A program made the translations under genes and the position numbers. From assembly GCF_003627815.1 (NCBI RefSeq), contig NZ_CP032698.1, forward strand, positions 8,122,001-8,186,000: a stretch of DNA of 64,000 bases, in the 5' to 3' direction. The notes under the pieces were generated by a model, which was not told the origin of the DNA, did no database searches, and was given only the letters and a program-made list of their open reading frames with translations. The DNA is from Streptomyces hundungensis (GTDB lineage Bacteria; Actinomycetota; Actinomycetes; Streptomycetales; Streptomycetaceae). This document shows, piece after piece, positions 33,526 through 42,200 of the stretch. Each line of letters starts with the position of its first letter. The first letter of the stretch is position 1.

Positions 33526-34974
33526 TCAGCCGTCCTGGCGTTCCGCCGGGAAGACGAAGAAGCCGTTGTCCGTGGTGAGGTACCCATAGCCGGTGGACCG
33601 GGAGAACAGGGGAATGCCGTCGCTCGGCAGGTCCTTGGCCAGTACCTTCTTCGTGCGGGCGTCCACCGCGAGCGCGCTCGTGCCGGACCCGCCCGCCTTG
33701 TCGGTGTCGCCGTACAACACGCCGTTCGCGGAGAAGCGGCGAGGCGTCAGCTGGGTCTCGCCCTCCGCCTGCTTCCACAGCTCCTTCCCGGTCCCGAGGT
33801 CCCACAGGGCGGTGCCGCCCTTGGTGTGCGCCGCTGCGAGCTTGTGGTCGGGAGAAAAAACCGAAGAGCCCTTCGTGTTGATCGTGTCGCCCGGGAAGTC
33901 GGCGTAGCGGTACGTGGTCGAACCGCCGACCTGCTTGCCGCTCGCCAGGTCGTACGTCGCCGTGACGAAGGTGTCCGGCGACATCGCACCGGCTCCCCAC
34001 GCGGTGAGGATCCGCCCGTCACGTACGCCGAGGACACGGACGGCTCCACTGGTGCGCTTGTGGTCCTTGTCCAGTGCCACTCCCTGAGGCGGGACGACGT
34101 CCGCTGTGCTCCACACCTTTTTCCCGGTGGCCAGGTCGGACATGACGAGCTGTTCGGGATTGGTCTCGTACGTGGACGCGTTCTCCACGTGGAAGGCGTA
34201 CGTCCCGGTGATCAGCGGCGCGTGCGCCTGCGCACCGTCGATCTCGTTGTTACGTCGGTCGAAGGAGCAGTGCGCGAGCATGCCCGTACAGGTGACCTTG
34301 CGGGGCGCGCCGCCGTCGATGGGCGTGAGCCTCAGCGTCGCATCGCCGTCCTGCTCGATCAGGTGGCCTTCGTGGATCGAGACGCCCTTGCCGTCGCCCG
34401 CGTGCTCAATCGTGCCGAGCTGTGCTCCGTCGGCTCCGTAGACAGTGACCGCGATGCTGCTCTTCGCCGCGCTCAGCCCGTCGGACTCCTGGGTGCGGGT
34501 CTTGGTGACCGCCACCGCCGGAACACCGTTGTGCCAGGTCGTGGCGGCGACGGTGCCGGCCTGCACGTCGAGGGACTTGCGTACGGCTCCGGTGCTCACG
34601 TCCCTGAACTCCAGGGTCACCGGCTCCGGCTTGTCCGAGGAGTAGGCGGAAAAGAGCGTGCCGACCGTGCCGTCCAGGGGGGCGTTCTCGTAACCCCCGC
34701 GGGCGTACTCACCCTGACCGCTTTTCACGAAGAGCAGGACGTCACCGAGGTCGATGGCCCTGGCCGGCGGCAGGCTCCACGCCTGCCGCTTGGCGAGGCC
34801 GGGCAGCGTGGGGCCGGCGTAGACCGGCCCCTTGGGAGCCTGCGCGGCGCCCTTGCCGCCGCCCTGGGCCGCGTTCCCGGGCCCTGCCTTGTCGGCGTCG
34901 CTCTCGGAAGAGCAGCCCGTGACAAGGCCGAGAGCCAGGACGAGGCTTGTGGTGATCAGTGTGTGCTTCTTCAT
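33526..34974 (-). CDS. Lipoprotein with a PQQ-like beta-propeller
   Basis: 482 residues from ATG 34974, preceded by GGGGA. A lipoprotein signal peptide KKHTLITTSLVLALGLVTGC ends in lipobox LVTG-C (Cys21), then a Ser/Gly/Ala-rich linker. The rest is an eight-bladed-type propeller with repeating strands and Trp/Gly turns: VTLEFRDVSTGAVRKSLDVQ, LVMSDLATGKKVWSTADVVP, ATYDLASGKQVGGS, GTALWDLGTGKELWKQAEGE and ALAVDARTKKVLAKDL. LATGKKVW and LGTGKELW are characteristic of PQQ-like repeats in non-enzymatic actinobacterial lipoproteins. Attached to the outer face of the membrane; role unknown. One internal Cys pair (VTCTGMLAHCSF) may form a disulfide. Confidence 0.88.
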   Translation of the reverse strand: MKKHTLITTSLVLALGLVTGCSSESDADKAGPGNAAQGGGKGAAQAPKGPVYAGPTLPGLAKRQAWSLPPARAIDLGDVLLFVKSGQGEYARGGYENAPLDGTVGTLFSAYSSDKPEPVTLEFRDVSTGAVRKSLDVQAGTVAATTWHNGVPAVAVTKTRTQESDGLSAAKSSIAVTVYGADGAQLGTIEHAGDGKGVSIHEGHLIEQDGDATLRLTPIDGGAPRKVTCTGMLAHCSFDRRNNEIDGAQAHAPLITGTYAFHVENASTYETNPEQLVMSDLATGKKVWSTADVVPPQGVALDKDHKRTSGAVRVLGVRDGRILTAWGAGAMSPDTFVTATYDLASGKQVGGSTTYRYADFPGDTINTKGSSVFSPDHKLAAAHTKGGTALWDLGTGKELWKQAEGETQLTPRRFSANGVLYGDTDKAGGSGTSALAVDARTKKVLAKDLPSDGIPLFSRSTGYGYLTTDNGFFVFPAERQDG

Positions 34975-35189
34975 GTCCCCGCTGGTTTCGCTGAAGTGCG
35001 CATGGCAAGCGCAGATGATCTTCCCGAAGCATAAGGCGTCATCCGCAGCGGCAACTTCTGCGTTCTGACACGCGGACAGCGGCCTCCCGCACCGCCGTTG
35101 GTGGCTGCTCAGCGCTGTATGGCTGTGATCGATGGGCCAGGCACTGTTGGTGACGGACCGACACATCCACCGGCCGGCCGTCTTCCGTC

Positions 35190-35375
35190 GCATGGCTGTC
35201 TCAGGGCGGTGGCTGGCCTTGGTTGAGCTCCAATTGCCGTGCGGTTGACCCGAGTTGTGGAGTGCGGGCGCTGGTAGTGCACCGTCAGCCCTCGCTCTGC
35301 TCGGCGAAGGTGACCTTTCCACAGGCCGAGTTCTCGCAGTACAGGCGCCGTACGCTCAAGTCGCTGCGAAAGGCC
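35190..35375 (-). pseudogene. ISL3-family transposase fragment (zinc-ribbon region)
   Basis: One minus-strand frame reads LSVRRLYCENSACGKVTFAE, then QSEG and a stop at 35285. A neighbouring frame continues as RGLTVHYQRPHSTTRVNRTA. The CxxxxC with TFAEQ followed by GLT and a basic helix is the zinc-binding N-terminal region of ISL3 transposases. Only about 60 residues survive, with a frameshift. Confidence 0.65.
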
Positions 35376-35508
35376 GGCCCCTTTCGGGCCGGGACGAAGA
35401 ACTCGCCCGGCACACCGAACCTGGAGCCTCCAGCGATCACAAGGACCTGCCACGACTCAGGGCCCCGGCCGGACCGAGGCGACTGTTTCCGTCCGCCGCC
35501 GGACATGG

Positions 35509-35660
35509 GTCAAGCTCGGCCGAGTCCAGAAGCCCATGGCCCAGCTGCGACGCGAACGCGGCCGTCTCGCCGTTGGGGCGATCGCCGTCCGGGCGGACGT
35601 GTTCTCGACGTTCCTCTACAACAACCAGGACGCCCGCGGGCTGGTTGAGAAGGCGTCATC
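35509..35660 (+). pseudogene. Fragment of a DUF6262-type transposon accessory protein
   Basis: The plus strand reads KLGRVQKPMAQLRRERGRLA, then VGAIAVRADVFSTFLYNNQD and ARGLVEKA. This HTH-like stretch (ISVxxVAxxAxVSRxFLYxxxD pattern) is typical of the small protein encoded with tyrosine recombinases in some actinobacterial transposons. No recombinase is nearby, and the surrounding frame is corrupted. Confidence 0.45.
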
Positions 35661-35820
35661 GCCAGCAAGAGCCGGCTCGACCCAAGAATCCGACGAGGCC
35701 CACGAACGGATCGAAGCCTCCTGGCGAGAGCGGGCTCTCAACGCCGAGACGGGTCGAGACCAGCGGCCGTCTGGGGCGGTAGCTGGTCGGCCCGTCATCT
35801 GCCGCGTCTATCGTTTCGGT

Positions 35821-36099
35821 GTGAATGACAGGACCGACGATCGACTCATGTGGGAAGTGACCGGATGGGATGTTGAAGAACGCCCAGCTCACGTCACCGA
35901 ACTCAGCAGGGAAGAGGTCCTGCGCATCCGCGACCTCTTCGACCGCCGCCTGCCCGCGGCAGGAGAGGACGAGTGGCTTGCCTGCGCGGCCTACGAGGTG
36001 CCTCCTGACCTGCAACTTCAGGTACTGGCCGCCGTCCCTCGGCTGGAGTTCAAGCCGGGGCTGGAGTACTTCGTCGAGGGAGCTGTCCTGCCCGACTAG
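35821..36099 (+). CDS. Small hypothetical protein
   Basis: 92 residues from GTG 35821 (NDRTDDRLMWEVTGWDVEER); ATG 35848 is an alternative. It has LSREEVLRIRDLFDRRLPAA, EDEWLACAAYEVPPDLQLQV and LEFKPGLEYFVEGAVLPD: balanced, acidic, no signal or membrane segment. The frame is open further upstream into the transposon fragment, which suggests that the insertion replaced its native leader. I do not recognise a family. Confidence 0.5.
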   Translation: MNDRTDDRLMWEVTGWDVEERPAHVTELSREEVLRIRDLFDRRLPAAGEDEWLACAAYEVPPDLQLQVLAAVPRLEFKPGLEYFVEGAVLPD

Positions 36100-36126
36100 G
36101 CCGTGTTTTGGGTTCTGGGTCTGCTG

Positions 36127-37057
36127 GGGCTGGTGAGCGGTGATGATCGCGGTGTGGGGCGTGGGGATCTCTCGGATGAGCAGTGGTCGGTATTGGAGTC
36201 GGTTTTGCCCGCGGCGGGTGTAAGCCGTAGGTCGGGGAACCGGCGGAGGCTGGTGGATGGGGTTCGGTGGCGGGTGCGGACGTGCACCATGGCGGGACGT
36301 TCCGCCCGAGTACGGTCCTTGGCAGACGGTGTACGGCTTGCTCCCAAGGTGGCAGCGTGAGGGGGTGTGGGCGCGGGCGTTGGCGCTGTTGCAGGCGCGG
36401 GCGGATGCGGCGGGACTGATCGTCTGGGAGGTCAGCGTCGACTCGACGGTGTGCCGGGCTCATCAGCACGCGGCCGGTGCGCGGCGGGACGGCGCCGGGC
36501 AGGAGGAGCCGCCGGTCGGGGTGGTCGGCGAGCCGGCCGATCACGGGCTGGGTAGGTCGAGGGGCGGGTTCAGCACGAAGATCCACCTGTCGTGTGAGCA
36601 GGGCCAGAAGCCGCTGTCGTGTCGGTGACGGCGGGTCAGCGGGGGGACAGTCCGCTGTTCGTGCCGGTGCTGGAGGCGATCCGGGTGCCGCGGCTGGGTG
36701 CGCGGGAGGCCGCGGCGGACTCCGGTGCGGGTGCGGGCGGACAAGGCGTATTCGTGGGCGGTCAACCGTGCCCATCTGCGCATGCGGGGGATCCGGTGCA
36801 CGATCGCCGAGCCATCTGACCAGAACCGTAACCGACGACGGCAGGGCCGCTCGGGTGGTCGGCCGCCGGTCTTCGACCATGCGGACTACCGGGCCCGGCA
36901 CGCGGTGGAGTGCGGGATCGGCCGCCGGAAGCAGCACCGGGCGGTCGCCACGCGCTTCGAGAAGCTGGTCTGCCGGTTCGAGGCGACGGTCAGGTCGCGG
37001 CGGTACAGCAGTAGCTCTGACGGGTGCCAAGCGCCAGGTGTTCCCGCCCGGAGCTGA
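36127..37057 (+). pseudogene. IS5-family transposase with several frameshifts
   Basis: Four pieces in alternating frames together give nearly a full IS5 (IS1647-like) transposase: GDLSDEQWSVLESVLPAAGV and NRRRLVDGVRWRVR (to about 36285), RDVPPEYGPWQTVYGLLPRW, VWEVSVDSTVCRAHQHAAGA and GRSRGGFSTKIHLSCEQGQK (to about 36610), TAGQRGDSPLFVPVLEAIRV, and from about 36700 VRVRADKAYSWAVNRAHLRM, then RARHAVECGIGRRKQHRAVA. The catalytic residues are visible (VDSTV, ADKAY, and ECGIGRRK for the Glu). Some IS5 elements use one programmed shift; three shifts mean a dead copy. Terminal inverted repeats were not found; GGCCGTGTTTTG at 36100-36111 may be the left end. Confidence 0.85.
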
Positions 37058-37105
37058 CGGACCGACAGCCCACGACCGGGGCCGGGGTGCTGTCGGCCTG
37101 ACCCG

Positions 37106-37438
37106 TCACTGCCCGCGATGGGGCAGCCCCAGAGCGATCGGGGACTGCAACCGGTAGTACTGGCCGTCGTGGGAAGAGCCGTCCGGACTCGTCTCCGCCG
37201 GCGGCGGAGGGAACCCGACCCCCACCACAGGGGCCGATCCGGTCATGAGGGAGCGCGGAGCGATCACCTCCTCCCCGTCGATCACCACCTCGTCATCGAG
37301 ACCTTGCTCGGCCGCTGCCTGAGACAGAACCTCCGCGATCTCTTCCACGCTCTGATCGTCGCAAGGGACGATGTGGACCACGTCATCATTCACGATGCTC
37401 TCCAACTGCCGGGGGCACCGAGGCGGTACCCAGCCCAT
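37106..37438 (-). CDS. Hypothetical acidic protein
   Basis: 110 residues from ATG 37438 (MGWVPPRCPRQLESIVNDDV); the frame opens only 20 codons upstream. VHIVPCDDQSVEEIAEVLSQ, then AAAEQGLDDEVVIDGEEVIA, PAVVGVGFPPPPAETSP-like strands and a Tyr-containing tail (DGSSHDGQYYRLQSP). No RBS is obvious. It resembles small single-domain proteins of immunity-gene size but has no toxin partner, and I do not recognise a family. It is convergent with the IS5 remnant. Confidence 0.5.
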   Translation of the reverse strand: MGWVPPRCPRQLESIVNDDVVHIVPCDDQSVEEIAEVLSQAAAEQGLDDEVVIDGEEVIAPRSLMTGSAPVVGVGFPPPPAETSPDGSSHDGQYYRLQSPIALGLPHRGQ

Positions 37439-37670
37439 AGTCGCCAGCGCATCGCTCCCGGCCGTCCTCGGCAGCGCCAGAGAGTCGTCGCTTCACCCAT
37501 ATGAGTGCCGCCGAGTCCCCACACAGGAACCTGAAACACGCCCCAGGACTTGTCCGGCCGACCAGGTGACTCCTTCGGGTCCAGGGCGTCGACGCAAACA
37601 GGGGGCGGGGTGCTCCGAGTGATGCCGAGTAGGAACGGCTGCGGCGCCGGATTGACCCCGAAGCTCAGAT

Positions 37671-37690
37671 CTTGACAAGAAGCTGTCAAG
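37671..37690. promoter_or_regulatory. Perfect inverted repeat upstream of the lectin gene
   Basis: CTTGACA-AGAAGC-TGTCAAG, 7-base arms with a 6-base spacer, 70 bases before the start at 37760. The left arm also contains a TTGACA -35-like element, so a bound regulator would overlap the promoter. Confidence 0.6.
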
Positions 37691-37759
37691 GACATTTCAA
37701 GATCGATATCTTCCTTCCATCTGTTTCACGCAACACTCACACGGGGGAGTCCCATCCGC

Positions 37760-38248
37760 ATGAACAAGCATCGCTTTGCTCAACTCGCGATGGTCGCTAC
37801 GGCCGTGCCCGCCGTGTTCGTAGCGAACTCGGGAGTCGCTTCGGCGGCGGGCGGCCAGCAGGCGTACTGGAAGAACGTCGCGACGGGGAAGTGCCTGACG
37901 TACCGGGCTGGTATCAACCAGCCGACCAGGGATGTTGAGACGAGCACTCCTTGCAGCAGGACCCCGGTGTCGAGCTATCGCTGGCTCGAAGAGCAGGCGT
38001 CGGACGGCACTTGGGCCATGCGTACCGAGGACGGCCGGTGCCTGACCAGCTACGGCTCCGCTGTCTACCTGGAGGACTGCTCCGCCGACGTCAACGCGAC
38101 CAACTGGTACCAGCGGTGGTGGGAGGTGTCCTCCTCCAGGGGGTGGAAGCTCAAGAGCCGCATGTCCGGGTTGTACCTCGACAGCAACAGCGACGGCGGC
38201 GTCTACACCCACACGGAGAACGACGGCAACTACCAGCTCTGGAAGTAA
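37760..38248 (+). CDS. Secreted ricin-type (beta-trefoil) lectin-domain protein
   Basis: 162 residues from ATG 37760, with GGGGGAG at 37743-37749. Signal peptide MNKHRFAQLAMVATAVPAVF ends near ASAAGG. The mature part is a single beta-trefoil-like domain: YWKNVATGKCLTYRAGINQP, VETSTPCSRTPVSSYRWLEE, WAMRTEDGRCLTSYGSAVYL, EDCSADVNATNWYQRWWEVS and SGLYLDSNSDGGVYTHTEND-GNYQLWK. The closing Q-L-W and the GKCL/GRCL with paired Cys are typical ricin-B repeats. No enzyme domain is attached. Probably an extracellular carbohydrate-binding protein. Confidence 0.85.
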   Translation: MNKHRFAQLAMVATAVPAVFVANSGVASAAGGQQAYWKNVATGKCLTYRAGINQPTRDVETSTPCSRTPVSSYRWLEEQASDGTWAMRTEDGRCLTSYGSAVYLEDCSADVNATNWYQRWWEVSSSRGWKLKSRMSGLYLDSNSDGGVYTHTENDGNYQLWK

Positions 38249-38786
38249 CTCGAGCGCGCGCTCGCTCCCGGGGATGAGAGAGCCTTGATCAGCTATGAGT
38301 TGGTAGCTGTGCTGATCCGGGGGCGAGCAACCAGCACGCACCCAGCAGCAGCCGCAAGACGTCATCAGGCATGGGTCGACGTCGAGTGCCGCACCGTTGC
38401 CAACTAGCCCGGCGCCCGCATCGGCATCGACGTCCACCCCGTCCGTCGCACTCCGGGTGCCGGGGGATTCGCGATCGTCCCGGGAGGCCGGATCATCCAA
38501 CGCAGCAGCGGCTGGCTCATGCGCCACCGGCGTCGTCGCCCGCCCCTGTGAAGCGATGATCGACCTCATGACCGCAGCATCGCCAACGAAGGCCCCAGTT
38601 GCCGCGGAACTCAGGAGGAGCCGGCGGCTGCACTGCCCACGCCCAGAGACGGGAGTGGGCAGTGACCGTGTGGCGGCAGGTTCTGGCCGCGCTCAACGAC
38701 ACCACGGTCGACCAAGCCCGACCGTGAAACCGTCGTGCCCCTCGGGGCGGCCCGGCTCGCTCGCCACCGAGCTAGCGCCTCACCTG
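38249..38786. other. Spacer with a transposase tail
   Basis: 540 bases; apart from the IS5 C-terminal fragment at 38368-38640 no gene is seen. The end faces the stop of the minus-strand immunity-like gene. Confidence 0.5.
38368..38640 (+). pseudogene. C-terminal remnant of an IS5-type transposase
   Basis: The plus strand reads WVDVECRTVAN, a TAG stop, then ARIGIDVHPVRRTPGAGGFA and IVPGGRIIQRSSGWLMRHRR. A second frame follows with CEAMIDLMTAASPTKAPVAA. The pattern GF-x(5)-R-x-I/V-x-x-R-x-x-GWLMxHRR followed by an EAMI helix is the end of IS5-group transposases, where the Arg-rich block contains the third catalytic region. An in-frame stop, a frameshift and loss of the first two thirds make it inactive. 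Confidence 0.65.
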
Positions 38787-39206
38787 CTATTCCAGCACCG
38801 TAAGTTCATCACCTGTTCCAAGGCCGGCCTTGCGGACCGCCGCCCCGCAAAACTCCTCAGGGGGGCAGTAGCCGTGCTCCAGGACGTAGTGCAGGACCAG
38901 GGTGGGCGCCGCATACACAACCCCTTCCGCTCCTTCTACGTGCACTTCGGCTGAACCAAGAAACAGCTCCTTAGTGCCGTCTTCTCCACCAAGGAGAGAC
39001 GGTGCGAGCGCCTGGCAGAACTCGCATTGGTGGTAGCCACGCATCTGATTCTCGGGGTGAGCACAGAGAATCTTCAGTGCGGCCACGACGACGTCCGCCA
39101 CCAGTCCCTTCGGGTACTCGTGCTGACCTGAGAGCCAACCGACATTGACCATGTCTCGGTCGGATGGCTCGTAGACGTAGGGCGACAGGTCCGGGTAGTA
39201 GGTCAT
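38787..39206 (-). CDS. Probable immunity protein for the Rhs toxin
   Basis: 139 residues from ATG 39206, with a strong RBS AGGAGG eight bases or so upstream that overlaps the toxin's stop region; the toxin stop (39215-39217) is only 8 bases away, so the two are cotranscribed and probably translationally coupled. The protein starts MTYYPDLSPYVYEPSDRDMV, then NVGWLSGQHEYPKGLVADVV and LKILCAHPENQMRGYHQCEF, with an HPxN/CxxC-like cluster (CAHPENQMRGYHQCEFC) and an acidic C-terminal half. MTYYPDLSPY-type starts occur in small uncharacterised proteins next to streptomycete Rhs genes. Role inferred from position. Confidence 0.7.
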   Translation of the reverse strand: MTYYPDLSPYVYEPSDRDMVNVGWLSGQHEYPKGLVADVVVAALKILCAHPENQMRGYHQCEFCQALAPSLLGGEDGTKELFLGSAEVHVEGAEGVVYAAPTLVLHYVLEHGYCPPEEFCGAAVRKAGLGTGDELTVLE

Positions 39207-39214
39207 GGTTCCTC

Positions 39215-42200
39215 CTAGCGCCTAGGGTCACAGTGTTCACGGCAGATTGCGATGTGGACCGGGCCCATGTTCGGCTTGAGGACATCGCTGAGCAGGGTGT
39301 CCTTGCTCACGGTGATGGAGCCGGACATCATCTCCAGGTCGGCACCGGGCTTCACCGTGTAGTTGGGCAGCGATTTCCCGGGCCCAACGATCTCCGTCGG
39401 CTTCACCTTCTCGCCCTTCTCGATGGCCAGGCCGACCGATTGGCGGAGCCGAACTCCGTCCTCGACGTAGAAGTATCCCCATGTCCCGCTCGGCATCGTG
39501 GTGTCGCCTGTGCCGCGCACGTACACGCCGTGGCCGGCGATGACCGCCTGCCCGTCCGGCCGTCCTCCGGGGATCCTCTTGCCTGCTGGGCCAACTCCCT
39601 TGCCGACCGTGGGGGTGTCGTGCCCGCGCACTGGGGGCCGCACGGCGTCACGCTGCCAGCCACGGAGTCCGCTGAGCCCCGTAACGGCGATCTGGCCGGT
39701 CAGGTCCGCCGCGACCTTGCTGTAGACGTCGTAGAGCGCCTCGCACCCCTGGTCGCGGAACATCTCCGCCGCCCGGTAGAGCCGGTAGGCAGGGCGGATG
39801 GGCAGGTACTTGTCGAGGAAGCCGCCGGCACCTCCGTTCTTGCCGGTGAAGGCGTCGTAGATGTCGCCGACGAACTCGAAGGGCATCTTGAGACCCTGGA
39901 CGAAGCCCTTGCCGAACTCCTTGAGCCCCTCGCCGAAGGACTCGACGTGGTCGTCATTGGGGTCGTCGGGGGTCCGCCCGGTGGGGTCCGTGTACTGGGT
40001 CGGGGAGTTGTTGGCGTAGGCGTACGCCGAGATGTAGGGGGTGCCGGCCGGGAGGGGCGCCGGATCGGCGGCTGTGAGGCGTCCGGTGCTGGGGTCGTAG
40101 TTGCGGGCGCGGAGGTAGTAGCCGGCGCTGTTGGTGGTGGGCTCGGTGTACGCGCCGGTGTAGGTGAAGGGGTTGGGTGGCGGGTTAGCGGCCACGTCTG
40201 TCTTGGTGGCCTCGCCGAACGCGGAGTAGGTGTAGCGGGTGCGTTGGGCGCCGGCGGTGTCCGTCACGTCGGTGACGGAGCCGATCTGGTCGTGGTGGAG
40301 GTAGTAGCCGCTGCCTCCCACCGTCTCGGTCTGGGGCTGTCCGAGGGGGTTGTACTGGTACTCGGCGGTCATCGCGCCGCTCGCGTCGTACTCGGCGCCG
40401 ATCGTGGCGAGCGGGCCGTTGGGGTCCCAGGAGGTGGTGCGGAGCGCCGTGGTGCCCTTGGACGCCTTGGTCCGGTAGCCGTTCGCGTCGTAGGCGAAGG
40501 TGAAGGTGTCGGCGCCGGCGGTGACCGACGTCAGCTGGTTCTTGGCGTCATAGCCGAAGGTGTTGACCCCGTCCGAGGTCTGGTTGCCGTCCGCGTCGTA
40601 GGCGAAGGTGCGGTTGGTCGACCCGGCGGCCGTCGCGGTGAGCTGATCGGCACCGTCGTACGAGTATGTGGTGGTGGTGCCGCCCTTGGCCTGGGTCTTG
40701 CGGTTGCCCACGGAGTCGTAGGTGTACGTGGTGGCATCCGCGACGTCGGGGCAGGACGCAGCTTGCGCGGTGGACGCGCAATCCGTGAGGAGCCGATCAG
40801 CGCTGTCGTAGGTGTAGTACTGGTAGCTCGGGGCCTGTCCTGCCCGGGTGACCGCGGTCCTGGTGGTGCGACCCGCGTCGTCGAGGGTGAGCTGCCATCC
40901 CGCGAGGGCGCTGCCGGCCTTGCTGTTGGTGACGGAGGTCAGGCGGCCTGCGTTGTCATAGGCACGGTCCTCGACGTGGCCGTTGGCAGCCGGAAGGGTG
41001 CTGCTGGTGAGGTGGTTCGCGGGGTCGTAGGCATAGGCGAGAGTGCCGGCTGATCCCGACTGGCTCGTGCGCCGACCGTCCGCGTCGTATCCGTAGGTGA
41101 CCTTGGTGCCGGTGGAGGGGCCGGTCGCGACGGCGGCGCCCGTCAGCACGCCCTTGCCGTCCCCGTTCCACTTGCGCAGGCGGTTGCCGGTGTCCGGCGC
41201 GACGACGCCCTGCGTGGTGGTGGAGCCGAAGCGGCCCACGCTGGGTGTGCCGTAGGACGTCCAGTCGTCCGGTTGCAGGACGTAGGCGCCGAATCCGCCC
41301 GTTCCGCTGCCCGGATAGAAACGCAGTCGGTGGTTGGCCGTGTCAACGGCGAGGAAGTCCGGCTTCCCGTCGTTGTTGAATTCTCCGGGTACGAGTTGCA
41401 TCGCACCCCAGCCGCCTCCGAGGTCGGCACGGCTGCCGAGGCCTCCCGACCCGTTGCCGGGGTACAGGTACAGGTGGCCGTCGGAGGGGTCGATGGCCAG
41501 AACGTCGAGTTTGCCGTCGCCATTGAACTCGATCGGTATCAATCGGTAGTTGGCCCAGCCCTGTCCGAGGTCTACGCGTGAGCCGAAGCCTCCGCCACCG
41601 CTCCCGGGATAGAAATAGAGGTGGTTGGCGGTGGCGCTGACGGCCAGGAAATCCTGCTTGCCGTCCTTGTTGAAGTCACCCTGGACGAGAGTCATCGGTC
41701 CCCAGCCGGCACCGAGGTCGTACGGCGCGGCGAAGCCGCCCTTGCCGTCGCCGTCGTAGCGCAGGAGATGGCCGGTCACCTTGTCGATGGCGAGGAGGTC
41801 GAGCTTGCCGTCGCCGGTGTATTCCACGGTGAACATCTGCTGGAAGCCACTGCCCGAACCCGCGAGAGTGGCACCCGTCGCGAAGGTGCCGTCGGAGCGG
41901 CCGAGGAACGTGCGGATGCCGTTGGTGGCGTCGGCGCGGATGACGTCCGTGAATCCGTCGCCGTTGAGGTCCCCGGACGTCGTGCGGGTGGCGCCGCTCC
42001 AGTCGAGTTGCTGGGGCGCGGTGTAGTCGATGCCGCGGGAGGTCAGCTGTCCGGCGTCGTCGTAGGTGTAGCTGTACGCGCCCTTGCCCGCGCTCGGGGT
42101 CACGTTGGTGAGGCGCCCGGCGTCGTCGTACGCCAGAGTCCGGGTGCCCGTGGCGTCGGTGACCGTCTTGCGGCGGCCGAGGGCGTCGTAGGTAGCCGAT

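Larger units (their letters stand above)
34975..35820. other. Transposon-fragment region
   Basis: 850 bases with no intact gene. It contains an ISL3 transposase fragment (35190-35375, minus) and a DUF6262-like fragment (35509-35660, plus), described separately. Confidence 0.5.

Noticed and set aside
36050..37030. Minus-strand frame opposite the IS5 remnant.
   Set aside because: Pro/Arg-rich with no recognisable motif; the plus strand holds all IS5 blocks.
39164..41053. Long plus-strand frame opposite the Rhs gene.
   Set aside because: Val/Gly-rich repeat that mirrors the YD repeats; no start signal or domain.
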